Positions 33,408 through 43,900 of a DNA stretch of 64,000 nt are shown here, piece by piece (positions within the stretch are counted from its first letter, which is position 1; each line of letters starts with the position of its first letter). The DNA comes from Polytrichum commune (Eukaryota > Streptophyta > Polytrichopsida > Polytrichales > Polytrichaceae): NCBI GenBank assembly GCA_950295325.1, contig OX485806.1:42720001-42784000 (forward strand), given 5' to 3'. The translations under genes and the position numbers were made by a program. Under the pieces are notes generated by a model that saw only the letters and a program-made list of their open reading frames with translations, searched no databases and was not told where the DNA came from.

Positions 33408-34221
33408 TGAGGACATCAATCTCCTTTAGTGGGGGAGAGACGCTAGTAGCACACTTAGCTTCGAGGTTAATTGCTCCACAACATGAACTTGTTCTTTGGC
33501 TTGAGGGAATAAAGTCCAAACTTTAGTGGTGCAAAGAGAAAAGTATGAGATGAGGTCCTAGTCTTGTACTTGTGCTTGGTTAATGGAAGAGGGGGAATAG
33601 ATATGCCAAACTAGGTTGGGTAAGCCGAGTAATTGGGGGCCATGGCTTGGAGGGGCCTTGGATAAAACCAAGAAACTTCTTAGTTGTGGGCTTGTCCGGG
33701 CGGGGGCAAGGTGATGGCGCGTGCTCATAAAAGTGCTACCCGCGAGCTAACGAGAGTTGGCGCATGGGAGTCATGAACCCATGTCTCGAAAGAGCAAAGT
33801 GGGAACCGAGTCGGGCGGGACTTGGCATCACCCCCGTGCGATCGAGGCGTGGCTTAACAATGGAAAGCCATCTCGGAGTTGCAACCGAGACAACTTAGTG
33901 GAAGCGTTGAGGTCTCGCCTAGATGTGTCATGTTAGGCTAGTGGAGCCTAACGGGGGAGGCCCCAAAGGAGGGGCAACCCAAGTGAGTCCTAAAGTAGGT
34001 GGGTCTAGTATAGGTTAGGTCCTTGGATGAGAGATCCAAGGTCGCTAACGGACCACCTAGGAACGACACCTTTGGGACTATGCCAAATTTGAAGATGCAT
34101 TGTGGGGGTCGCGCCCTAAGGTAAACACAATGCCGCACCATAGAGGATGGCAACTTGAGAATTGGTGTGCCGACTACGAGTATAGTCGATGAGGGCATCG
34201 ACTCCGTTTGGTGGGGGTGAG
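33408..34221 (+). promoter_or_regulatory. Untranslated spacer with polypurine tract before the 3' LTR
   Basis: No open frame of interest. A purine-rich tract (GGTGGGGGTGAG, 34210-34221) abuts the 3' LTR and is the likely plus-strand primer. A second tract, TTAGTGGGGGAGAG (about 33426-33439), follows the chromodomain stop by about 20 bp. The roughly 770 bp between the two tracts may be sequence gained after the original 3' end. Confidence 0.65.
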
Positions 34222-35195
34222 TGTCGCGCACCTCTCCATGAGGAGTGCCCGAAACACCATGGGCACAAGGGGGACCCCGGAGTGACACCCGGGACTTGTG
34301 GCGCCGTTGGTGAGAGGGCCCAAGTGATCCTAGTGTGGGTGAGGGCCCCGGGCGTTGGGAACGCCTCCCACCCACGAAGACTAGGAGGCACAAGGGTAAG
34401 GCCATGAGCTATGCGTAGCTCATGGCGTGGTGATTCTAGAAAGCTCAAGAACACCTCAATCGGAGGTGTGAGCTAGGAGTTATGGCCATTTGAGTGGGGC
34501 GCTGTCCCGGGACAGCGCCCTGGTACAGCAGTGCCTGGGAGTGATTCCCGGGACTGCCAAGGTTCAAACAGGCATAACTTCCTCAAGACTTGCCCGAATG
34601 GGGCAAGCGAGGAGTCCATCGGCATCTAAGTGAAGCGTAGATGAAGATGGAGTGGTTGGTTGTTATGATCAGACATCATACAAGGAAGTTATGATGGTCT
34701 GAAGCTGCTAGTGGGTTCTAGGCCCAGCAGCTAAAGGAAAATGTCCACTTGGCCCCAACTCTTGGTAGAGAGACAAGAGGTTGGTTGACGGTGGGGTAGG
34801 GGCCCCGCGTGAAGTCCTAGAGGCTTATATGGGTGAGGTGGTGTGGCCTCACCCACCCGAGGCCGAACGGCAAGGCCTCCATGGGCATTGGCCCATTGTG
34901 AGGCCATAGTTGCCTAGTATGGTTCGGGTTGTTGTAGTGTTGCTCCGGCAACGCAATGATCAACATAGGATTGGACTTCCATGGATGGAAGTCCACATTG
35001 GGGAAATGGGTTACCGATTAAGGGGTGAGTCCCGAAAGCAAAGTAGGAGGGTTGGTTCCCTCCTATGAACTATTGGTCCGGGGTTAGAGGAGCTAACCAT
35101 TTGCATGGCGGTATGCGAAGGGTTAGCACTCGTAACCTTTGCTAGGAAATGAAAATTGCCAAGATGGTCAAGGGGGACTAGCAAGGGTTGCGACA
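34222..35195 (+). repeat. 3' LTR of the young element
   Basis: 974 bp; on reading it through against 28368-29341 I found no difference. It ends at 35195 and is followed by the target copy GGACT. Confidence 0.96.
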
Positions 35196-35200
35196 GGACT

Positions 35201-35352
35201 TGGCCAAGATGCGTGAACAAGTCTTGGAGATGACCAAATTGTTGGTGGAAAAAATCCAAAAGCGCTACAGAGTGCAAGTCAATGACGGAAGATGCAAAGT
35301 GGAAAATGAGGTGGGCCAAAATTTATTGTTGAATGTGTACAACTTCATTTTG
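35201..35352 (+). pseudogene. Integrase C-terminal fragment of the host chromovirus
   Basis: Continues the pol copy interrupted at 28367: DLAKMREQVLEMTKLLVEKI then a QVNDGRCKVENEVGQ segment, matching the integrase tail at 32815-32945. It ends in NFILP at about 35352, where an antisense LTR fragment begins. Confidence 0.8.
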
Positions 35353-35684
35353 CCCGGGGAGCCACCCCAGGCCACTACTGGAGCAGGGCGATGTCCCGCG
35401 ACAACGCCCCATTCCAATTGCCATATCTCCTAGCTCACACCTCCGATTAAGGTGTTCTTGATCATTCTAGAATTTACACATCATACGCTATGCAAACTCA
35501 TGGCCTTACCCTTGGTACTCCTAGTTTGTACGGGTGGGAAGCATTCCCAACGCTCAGGGCCCTCATCCACACTAGGATCACTTGGGCCCTCTCACCAACG
35601 GCGCCACAAATCTCGGGTGTCACTCCGGGGTCCCCCTTGTGCCCATGGTGTTTCGGGCACTCCTCATGGACAGGTGCGCGACAA
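35353..35684 (-). mobile_element. Antisense chromovirus LTR fragment (5' third)
   Basis: On the minus strand the LTR starts at 35684 (TGTCGCGCACCTGTCC) and runs about 332 bp to just past the central palindrome, where it joins integrase sequence at a shared CCC/GGG-rich point. It is diverged from the young LTRs and shares the CACCTGTCC variant with the LTR at 21877. Confidence 0.85.
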
Positions 35685-36018
35685 TTCAAGATGTTTTGAA
35701 TTAAAGGAAGTGTTGTTTAAATGTCTTGAGGTATTAAGAGTTGTCTGACTCGAATCATATCTTGGATAATCCCATGGCCATTTACTTGAAGCCATGATTC
35801 CTTGATGTTTTACTCTTTCCTCTTCTCCTTCTCTATCAACGTGCACATAAAACCCTCGAAGGTTAAATTGCTCCAATCTTCGTTGTACCGCTCTTTCCAC
35901 ACGGTTCCGCCTCTGCGGTCCAAATGTTTCTACTGACTCGTGTTCCTCTTCTATGTCTTGTTGAAGTCTCTAACACCATGTGTGGTACATGTTCTCCATT
36001 CATTTCCCCCTGCCTTCC
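35685..36018 (-). repeat. Right arm of an inverted repeat (inverted copy of 21542-21876)
   Basis: The reverse complement matches 21542-21876 with about ten differences in 335 bp, ending at CCTTCC (36018). It joins the LTR start at exactly the same base as the left arm does, so the insertion junction itself has been copied in inverse orientation. Confidence 0.9.
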
Positions 36019-37200
36019 TCTTTTAGTAATGCGCTTGCAAAGTCAGTACTTGTAGTTTGAGAAGCAGCTAAAACACCTTCATTGAAACACTCATAACTTT
36101 CACAAATCAAATTAGATTCTAGTATGGTTACACATTCCAAAAAACTAACAGAAAGACTATAATACAAGTAAAATAACAAAGAAACAAAATGACTTGTTTT
36201 TTAGTTATGCGCTTGCAAAGTCAATGCTTATAAATCAAGAGACAACTGAGACACCTTCATTCAAACACTCATAACGGTTGCTCCCTAATTCTGATTCTAA
36301 CAATATTAGGCTTTTTGGAAAACTAACAGAAAGGGCTACAGTCAATCAAAATTTTAAGGCTAAATTGTAGTTTTTGTTTCTACTACACTCGCTTAAAGTG
36401 GCACAACTACTTAGGGATGTGTTCAAAAATACACTATCTTCTCTCAACAATTCTAACTTATGGCTATATTGAATGAATGAGGATAGTTCTTCCTTCTAAT
36501 TACAATTCTAGAGGGCTTTACCGTGCAAAAAATGAAAATGTGGAGAAGATTGAAAGGATAAGAGGGGGTTTTTAAACCCTCAAAAAAGGGCTGGACCCCT
36601 CCGCCACCGGCTCCATTCTTCGAACCCTTTTCCGAAATTTTGGCTCGGAATTTTTTCCCGGTTGAGGTTGTCACCCTCTCACCGAGGTGGCTCTGACAGG
36701 GAACCTTAGAACATTTCTAATTTTTTGCCATAGAGTTGGCAAGGGGGCAAGTGGGCAAGTAGCCCCCTTGCTCTCTTTCTATTTTTTTCTTCAAAAGTCT
36801 TCAAGCTGATTTCGTCTTCTTACGCCAAACACCTCCAATAGTCTTGTGTAACCCCTATTAACTAGTAAACTAATATTTGCTTAGCTAGCATCTACTAGCA
36901 TTTTTTTAGCTAGCATCTACTAACATTTGCTTAGCTAGCAGTTTTTACTAGCTAGCATATTTTTTCTACTTCGTTATTTTCTATCACTACTTAGTTTTTA
37001 TTTTAACCAACCTTACTCTTCACTAGGATTTTGTTACTTCCGGTTGAAGGCCCGAAGTCCTTAGTACTCCACCTTTATTCTTCCAGGCTAACTACTAATT
37101 GAACTAATTTTTTTCTAAATTCCCTATCAATTCTAAGTTTTAATGTTAACATCCTAACTAAAAGTGATTCTGCGGAGTGGTGGACCACTCTTAGGGTTCA
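36019..37200. other. AT-rich spacer with short imperfect repeats
   Basis: No gene recognised. Two imperfect copies of a roughly 70-bp segment (ATGCGCTTGCAAAGTCA...ACACTCATAAC) lie at about 36028-36098 and 36207-36275. Five closely spaced GCTAGC motifs occur at about 36885-36960. A minus-strand frame at 36453-36674 is glycine/lysine-rich and has no recognisable relatives. Confidence 0.55.
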
Positions 37201-37204
37201 TAAA

Positions 37205-38070
37205 ACCCTCTCGGTTCGAGAGGGTGGTAGGGGGTACGATATCCACACCAAATTTTGCTTGGTTGAGCTAGGTTGTTTGTATGTGTTGAATGTTTGCTGG
37301 GCTAGCTAATATGTGGAAGTAAAGGGGTTGGCTCAAATCTGGACAATCTCAAAGTCTTAAGGTGGAAAGGGGTAGTATAAGGAGCCCAAATTTTTGTTAG
37401 TTAGGTTGGGTTGAGAATATTTGCAAGTTAAGGGGTTGGGACATATAGAGACCCTCTCGGTTCCAAAAGGGTATAGGGGGTAGGATCTCCACACCTGATT
37501 TTGATTGTTTGAGCTAGGTTGCTTGTATGTGTTGAATGTTTATTGGTTTAGCTAATATGTGCAAGTTCAGGGGTCGGGTCTAATATGGACAATCTCAAAG
37601 TCTTTAGGTGAAAGGGGATGGTATAACAAAGCCAGATTTTGGTTAGTTAGGTTGGGTTGAAAATATTTTCAAGTTCGAGGGTTGGGTCACATAAAGACCC
37701 TCTCGGTTTCGAGAGGGTGTAGGGGTATGATATCCACATCATATTTTGATTGTTTGAGCTAGGTTTCTTGTATGTGTTGAATGTTTATTGGTGTAACTAA
37801 TATGTGCAAGTTAAGGGGTCGGGTCTAATATGGACAATCTCAAAGTCTTAAGATGGAAGGGGGTGGTTTTAGGAAGCCATGTTTTGGTTAGTTAGGTTGG
37901 GTTGAAAATATTTTCAAGTTCGGGGGTTGGGTCACATAAAGACCCTCTCGGTTCCGGGAGTGTGGTAGGGGGTAGGATCTCCACACCAGATTTTGCTTGT
38001 TTGAGCTAGGTTGCTTGTATGGATTGAATGTTTGTTGTTGTAGCTAATATGTGTAAGTTCGGCGGTTGGG
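37205..38070 (+). repeat. 246-bp tandem repeat, about 3.5 units
   Basis: The motif ACCCTCTCGGTT recurs at 37205, 37451, 37697 and 37942 (spacing 246, 246, 245). Units share GAGCTAGGTTG.TTGTATG and CAATCTCAAAGTCTT segments. Units one and three carry a perfect CCCTCTCG/CGAGAGGG hairpin with a 3-4 nt loop. Confidence 0.9.
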
Positions 38071-38152
38071 TCAAATCTGGAACCTTTTGGTTGCAACATA
38101 TCTTTAAGGCTTTGGTTTAACGTGTCTTGAATTTGTGCATGGATCACAATCC

Positions 38153-40214
38153 ATGGATCTCTTTCTATCAGAGGAGCCCTCGTTGGAGGACCGAAATGTT
38201 CAATTGGAGCTTCCCATGGTAGGAGTTGGGACATTGGTTGATGTTTTACGTGGAGAGGTGTTTTCTTCATAGAAATTTTCGTCTAGTTTTCAATCATCAC
38301 CTCGGGTTCTTTGTGTTTTTTATTATTTTGGGCTCTATCTCATGATTTTGTGTTTACCCTTGTAGAATGATGCACCTGTTGCAACCGATTCTTTGCATCC
38401 TCTTGATGAGTCTAACCTAGAGGAGACTGAACTCTTGATTCGGAGATCGCAAAAAAAAGACTTTAATGCTGTGATTCACCGGGTTCAAATCAAACCTCTT
38501 GTTAAGTCACGTTTTTCTATTCCATTGTGCCGCTTGCGTTGTCTTCCTCTTGTTCGGCCCATCAAAGAGGTTGATGTCGCTCAGTTGCAAAATGAGTTCG
38601 TTATGGGTTACCGTGACGGTGACCGAGCCATGTATGTCTCTTCGTATAACAACCTTGATGAGGTGTTGCATGTCTGCGACGCCATTTGGGCCTCTTGGAC
38701 TTCATTTTGGGTAGGAGGCCAGTGAGGAGTTCGATTCCATGCTCCAAAATGACTCCGACCTTGCTCACCTTGCCAGCAAGACGTTCTTCGTCTACGACGG
38801 AAACCATTGGTTGACGGCTTGGTGGAGGCACATTATCAAGCTTGGTTTGTTTGTTTGTTATGTTATGTTATTCTTTGTTTATCTCTTACTTTTTCAGAGT
38901 AGGTCCACGGAGCACGACCATATTAAGGACAACCTTCCCGCCAAGTTACTCCGCATTCGAACATTTGGGAAAATGAAGCTTGAGGAGTTCAAGGACCTCA
39001 TTTACGTCGCTGACTACAAGGTGTAGGAGTCCAAAATGGAGAAGAATCCTACTTGGTATCCCCTTATATTGGACATCTTCGTTAAATTCTTGTACAAGGT
39101 AATTCTTCTTTTCATTATGCTTGTGTTCTCTTCTTCCCATTTTTTGCCATTCGCTTATATTCCTTTTTGTTTGTATTAGAGAGAGTTATCCAATGCAGCG
39201 GATACTGCAACAAGGTTGTACCGTGAGGCCACACTAGAGGCACTCAGATCTGCTCCTGAAATTTGGGACACTATAACAAAAACCATAGATAGACTGATCA
39301 AAACTATTCAAACTCGGAACTTTAAAAAGTTCATTTCCGTCGCCCATATAGAAAACGGCAAAGATTTCTTCCACGAGGTGCACCTCTTATCTTTTTGTTT
39401 CCATTTTCCTTATATCCTCATGTTCAATTTGTACTTGATGTAGAATTTCTTACATTACACTCTTCTGTGTTGCAAATTGACCATCATTTTTCCACCTTCC
39501 TCGTCACGGATATGACAATAGAGAAACTTTAAAAGGTAGCAACCACACATGTTGATGCCTCCTTCAAAGCCAAGTGGCTTCGGTGGTGGAACTCTCCCGC
39601 CGAGGTAAAAAACAGAAACAAATTCCCCTCTGCTCTTCCTCTCCGTGAGAAAGTCCTTGACGATTGGCTTAACAAAGCTTCTTTCTGGGCACATGTACAT
39701 CTTCAAGTTTTGTTTTTCATTTGTTTCTTTTATTCTTTGATGTTTCTAACTGTTGGTCTCTCTTAACATAGTTGGAGAAGGGGGTTGAGGCTAAGATCAC
39801 ATCATTTGAAAACGACTGTTCTATCGACATCGATTGGATTTCTACAGAGGATATTTTGCAACCATCCAATTATGTTGAGCATTGGAGGCTCATTTTGTGG
39901 GACAAGGCCTTCCGAAGTGTATTTAGATGATAAAGGAGTTTTGAAATTCATTAAAGGCCTCGATCTCATGGAGTTTGAAGAAGGTCCCATAGCAATCAAA
40001 CCCGTTGCTTACTGGTAATCTTTTGAATTGTCATTTACTCTAAACTATCTTTGTTTCTTTTCCTTCTTGCCACTCCTTTTCTTTTGTCTGATGTTCTTGA
40101 TTTTGTAGGTACATTCACCGTGAGCGCGTTGCAAAGAATGCTCTGCCTTCTTCATGCTTGCCCATTTTCCTTGTAGATTGGGTCGATGTCAACTCCAATC
40201 TTTGTGTGTATACG
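38153..40214 (+). pseudogene. Seven-exon pseudogene of unknown family, ParB/sulfiredoxin-like motif, 3'-truncated
   Basis: Likely exons: 38153-38218 (MDLFLSEEPSLEDRNV...), 38366 to about 38840, 38898-39098, 39180-39377, about 39443-39693, about 39773-40015, and 40110 to 40214. Most junctions are GT-AG with matching phase. Exon 2 includes PLVRPIKEVDVAQLQNEFV and FFVYDGNHWLTAWWRH. The Asp-Gly-Asn-His followed by a helix recalls the ParB/sulfiredoxin fold, where DGxHR is usual; here Trp replaces Arg. Damage: a one-base insertion near 38712, an apparent CT for GT after exon 2, in-frame stops near 39026 and 39530, and a frameshift near 39910. A chromovirus LTR relic at 40215 removes the 3' end. 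Retained introns show it is a decayed gene, not a retrocopy. I do not know the family. Confidence 0.65.
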
Positions 40215-40312
40215 TGTCGCGCACCTTGCTCTAATACCACGTCTCGTAACCTTTGCTAGAAATGGAAATTGGCAAGGGGACTAGCAAGGGTTGCAACACG
40301 TGGTATCAGAGC
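40215..40312 (+). mobile_element. Internally deleted chromovirus LTR relic with primer site and its inverted copy
   Basis: Thirteen bases of LTR start (TGTCGCGCACCTT, 40215-40227) are followed by GCTCTAATACCACGT (40228-40242) and then the last roughly 55 bp of the LTR (to 40297). The PBS is TGGTATCAGAGC at 40301-40312. The 15 bases at 40228-40242 are the reverse complement of 40298-40312 with one mismatch. Confidence 0.85.
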
Positions 40313-40329
40313 AGGGTTCCAATTTTTGA

Positions 40330-40916
40330 GCTAGCACTTTGAGGGAAGCATGGCTATCAAATAAGTGGGTTATGATGGTGACCCGGGGTTTCATAAAGGT
40401 TGTGAGGCTCATCATTGGAACGAAAATCATGTGTAAATGGAATTTGACCATACCATTGGTTCTAATGACAATGGTGGGCATGATGGTGGATTCCGTAAGG
40501 AATATGGTGGAGTCCTTTGAAAGGGCTCCCGCACACCTCAAAAAGCATTTGGGGCCTAGAATACCAAATGCACCCAAAACCTTGGCGGGCATTAATGTTG
40601 GATTGAAATTCCAATTCGAAATGCTTGGAAGGTATTGATGTTGGAATGAATTTGGTGGAAATGAGGCGTCCGGGCCTCTTAAGGCATATATGCGCGAATT
40701 TCACACCCAAATGAATTGTACATCTTAGATGAACGAGTTTTCTAATAAATACATCGTTTTAGGTGGGGTTTCAAAAGCGGGCGGTGAATACCAAGTTCAA
40801 ATTTCCAAAAGTGTATTGAGGTTGTGGCGGGTATCGTCAAAATTGCCACGAGCATTAAAGCCAATGACCTCAATAAGAAATTTGGCGGTGCCTTACAACA
40901 ATAAACGTTGAGGGGA
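40330..40916 (+). pseudogene. Chromovirus gag remnant (copy B)
   Basis: Here the gag ATG is intact (40350-40352), but the frame breaks soon after. Later pieces include GPRIPNAPKTLAGINVGLKF. It is about 3% different from copy A's gag (22881-23464) and identical to the third copy (57782-58368), as expected if a crossover joined copy B's left part to copy A's right part. Confidence 0.8.
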
Positions 40917-40929
40917 CATAGGTACCACG

Positions 40930-43900
40930 CCAAATAATACTTGTGCCGCGGACCGAATGTAAGACGTTGGCATTGTGGCCAAGGCTAGTAGTCTTAAGCT
41001 GAGGCCAAGTCTTTTGTACCTTGAGGCTCAAATGAATGGGAGAAATGTCTCATGTGTTGACAAAGAGGCTACCACTTCTTTTTGAGCCCAAAACTCACAA
41101 GGGAGTTGGGGCTTGCCGATTGATATAGCGGGCAAGCGCACCAAGATGCGGTTTGGAAAAGGCGAACCGCATGAGACAAAAGAGGCCGCGATGCATGTAA
41201 CCTTTCAATATGGGCCATTGGATTTTTGTCAAAATTTCACACCATGTGAAATAGATGAAATGCGTGTCATTGTGAAGGTCGTCTTCTTTGAAATTCACAT
41301 AATAGATGTGAGGTGCAAGCCGGTGTGCTTGCGGTGCATTATGATGTGTCATAATGGCAAAGAATTGAAGTTCAAATTGACAAGGACTCCTATGGTAGGA
41401 GGACCCAAGTTGAATTTGGTCTTAATGGACCAAATGAAAAATTGAAAACATAATGGTCGTGGTTCAATTGGAGCAACTCCAAGGAACGTATGAGGAGGCT
41501 AGGAAGGATGGGCCTCCCCCAAACCACATTGGTGGGATGTTGGTGAGATACAAGGATGTATTCACCAATGTGTTGCCAAAAAAATTACCGCCAAGGAGTG
41601 AAAAATAACTTTGCTCAACGAGAGATTGAGTTCTTGAGGCATGTGGTGACAAAGGAAGTTGGTGGACAAACATGAAGAATGTCAAGGCAATCCAAAAGGA
41701 GAATTAGGCCTTCATTCAAAAAGGGCTTAGGTCATTTTTTGGCCTAGCCAACTACTACCACCATTTCATTCGAGAGTTTTTGAAGGTTGCTAGGACCGTA
41801 GTCAACTTATTGAGGAAATGACTATCCCAAGAGTGGGATGAGCCTTGTCACCAAGCCATTGGGGAGCTCAAGAGCAAGTTCTCTTCATAAGATGTGGTTA
41901 AGTTTCGGGGTTCTCATAAGCATTTTGAGGTGCACATGGAGGCGAAGGACTTTACCATTGGCGGATGTTGATCCAAGATGGATGACCATTGCTTATGGGA
42001 GCATTAAGCTCCATGGTTGTGGAACCTTGTCCGGCTTGTGCAAGAAATGGTTATGCCAAGAGTGGGATGAGCCTTGCCACAAAGCCTTTGGGAAGCTTAA
42101 GACCAAGTTCTCTTCGCCGCCCGTGCTCAAGTTCGTGGAGCTTGACAAACCTTTTGAGGTGCATACGGGGGCGAGTGACTTTACCATTGGCGGATGTTGA
42201 GGCAAAATGGATGGCCATTACATATAAGAACATGAAGCTCGATAGTTGTCCGACCTTGTCCAACTTGTGCAAGAAATTGCTATCCCAAGAGTGGGATGAG
42301 CCTTGCCACCAAGTCTTTGAGGAGCTTAAGAGCAAGTTCTTTTCGCTGCCCTTGCTCAAGTTCACGGAAATTGACAAACCTTTTGTGGTGCATACCTGGG
42401 CGAGTGACTTTACCATTGGTGGATGTTGATCCAAGATGGATGGCCATTGTATATGGGAGCATGAAGCTCGATGGTTGTCCGACCTTGTGCAACTTGTCAA
42501 AGAAATGGCTACCCCAAGAGTGGGATGAGCCTTGTCACCAAGTCTTTGGCGAGCTTAAGATCAAGTTCTCTTCGCCGTCTGTGTTCAAGTTCGCGGAATT
42601 TGACAAACCTTTTGAGGTGCATACGGGGGCGAGTGACTTTGTTAATGATGGATTTTGTGTAAGATGGATGGCCATTGCATACGGGAGCATGAAGCTCGAT
42701 GGTTGTCAAAGAAGACAACCAACTAATGACAAAGAACTTCTTTGCCGTAGTGCATTGCTTGAAGATGTGGCGACACTACTTGGGGTCGCACAAAGCATAG
42801 GTCTATATGGACAATGTGTCCTACAAAAATTTTGACATATAAGCGCATGTGAGCGCCAAGTCATTGCGGTGGCATGATAGTTTGGTGGTTATGAAGGTGG
42901 ATTTGATCCACAAACCGGACTGTGGCAATGTGGTGCCGGATGCGCAAAGTAGACCGGAAGAGTTCCAAGCAATGAGAACCATCCAAACCTTGTGGCTAAT
43001 GTGTGCCGGCGAAGGAAACTTGTAATGCAAGATACGGGAGGGGTAAATTAACTACCCCAAAGCACAAAAGCTTTTAGGTGAGCTTCACAAGAGCAAGGTG
43101 CTCAAAGAGGTAAGTTGGTGGACGGATTGTTCAAGTGCAAGCAAAGTTGGGTGTATGTGCCACAAGGTAAATTGAGGCTATCGGTTTTGAAGGAGGAATA
43201 TGATAGTCCTATTGCCGGCCATAGAGGAGAAAGAAAAAACCGCCATAGAATGGTGTCAAAGAGGTACCATTGGCGGTGCATAAAAGAGGATATAACCCAC
43301 TTTGTAAAGGCGTGAATAAAGTGCCAAGTGAATCGAGCCTCTTACCAAAAGCAAGGCGGTTTCTTCCAACCGTTGCCTATCCCGTTGGCGCCTTGGCATA
43401 GTGTGTGCATGGACTTGATCACAAGTTTGCCGGAGTGTAATTGCAATGTAGCCACACACTTGGCTACCAAGGGGTGGTCTTTGGTGGTGGCTTATGGAGT
43501 GGATGTGCTCCAACTTATTAACCTAGCTCTCGAGGGGGCACATTCAAATGAATAAAGGAAAAATAAAAATAAAAATGATAATGGTCGTGGTTCAATTGGA
43601 GCAACTCCAAGGAACTCATGGGGAGGCTAGGAAAGATGGGCCTCCCCCAAACCACATTCGTGGGATGTTGGTGAGATACAAGGATGTATTCACCAATATA
43701 TTGCCCAAAACGTTACCGCCAAGGAGTGAAAAATAACTTTGCTCAACGAGAGATTGAGTTCTTGAGGTATTTGGTGACAAAGGAAGTTGGTGGACGAACA
43801 TGAAGAGGTGAATTGGCCCTTGATTGAAAAAAAGACTTAGGTCATTTGTTGGCCTAGCCAACTACTACCACCACTTCATTCAAGAGTTTTTGAAGGTTAC

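Larger units (their letters stand above)
28368..35195 (+). mobile_element. Structurally complete, recently inserted non-autonomous chromovirus (6,828 bp)
   Basis: Two 974-bp LTRs (28368-29341, 34222-35195) look identical base for base. The element has a tRNA-iMet primer site, a purine-rich tract before the 3' LTR, and the target duplication GGACT at 28363-28367 and 35196-35200. Removing it rejoins an older pol copy exactly (...GATGGTGAGGACTTGGCCAAG...). The inside keeps gag, protease, RNase H, integrase and chromodomain traces but lacks the RT core and carries many stops. Identical LTRs mean a recent insertion; the defects mean it needed enzymes from elsewhere. An exact duplicate lies at 45820-52647. 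Confidence 0.95.
23465..40916. repeat. Tandem segmental duplication, copy 1 (17,452 bp)
   Basis: Every feature from 23465 recurs 17,452 bp to the right, up to 60029. The last difference on the left is G23464 against A40916; upstream of that the two regions are homologous but about 3% different. I found one substitution between the two full copies (G33768 versus T51220). The block holds chromovirus A, the nested young element, an inverted LTR fragment, 246-bp repeats, the seven-exon pseudogene and the start of another chromovirus. Confidence 0.95.

Noticed and set aside
34222-34407. Recurrent open frame on the minus strand of every LTR (begins MALPLCLLVFVGGRRSQ)
   Set aside because: It appears wherever the LTR does, is antisense to the LTR, loses its frame in older copies, and resembles no protein. 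It is a by-product of G/C-rich LTR sequence.
36885-36960. GCTAGC cluster as a regulatory array
   Set aside because: The motif is a short palindrome repeated with irregular spacing in AT-rich DNA; nothing else supports a function.
43328-43555. Differences between copy 1 and copy 2 as evidence of separate insertions
   Set aside because: Every frame, target duplication and deletion is shifted by exactly 17,452 bp; only one base difference was found, so the copies share one history.
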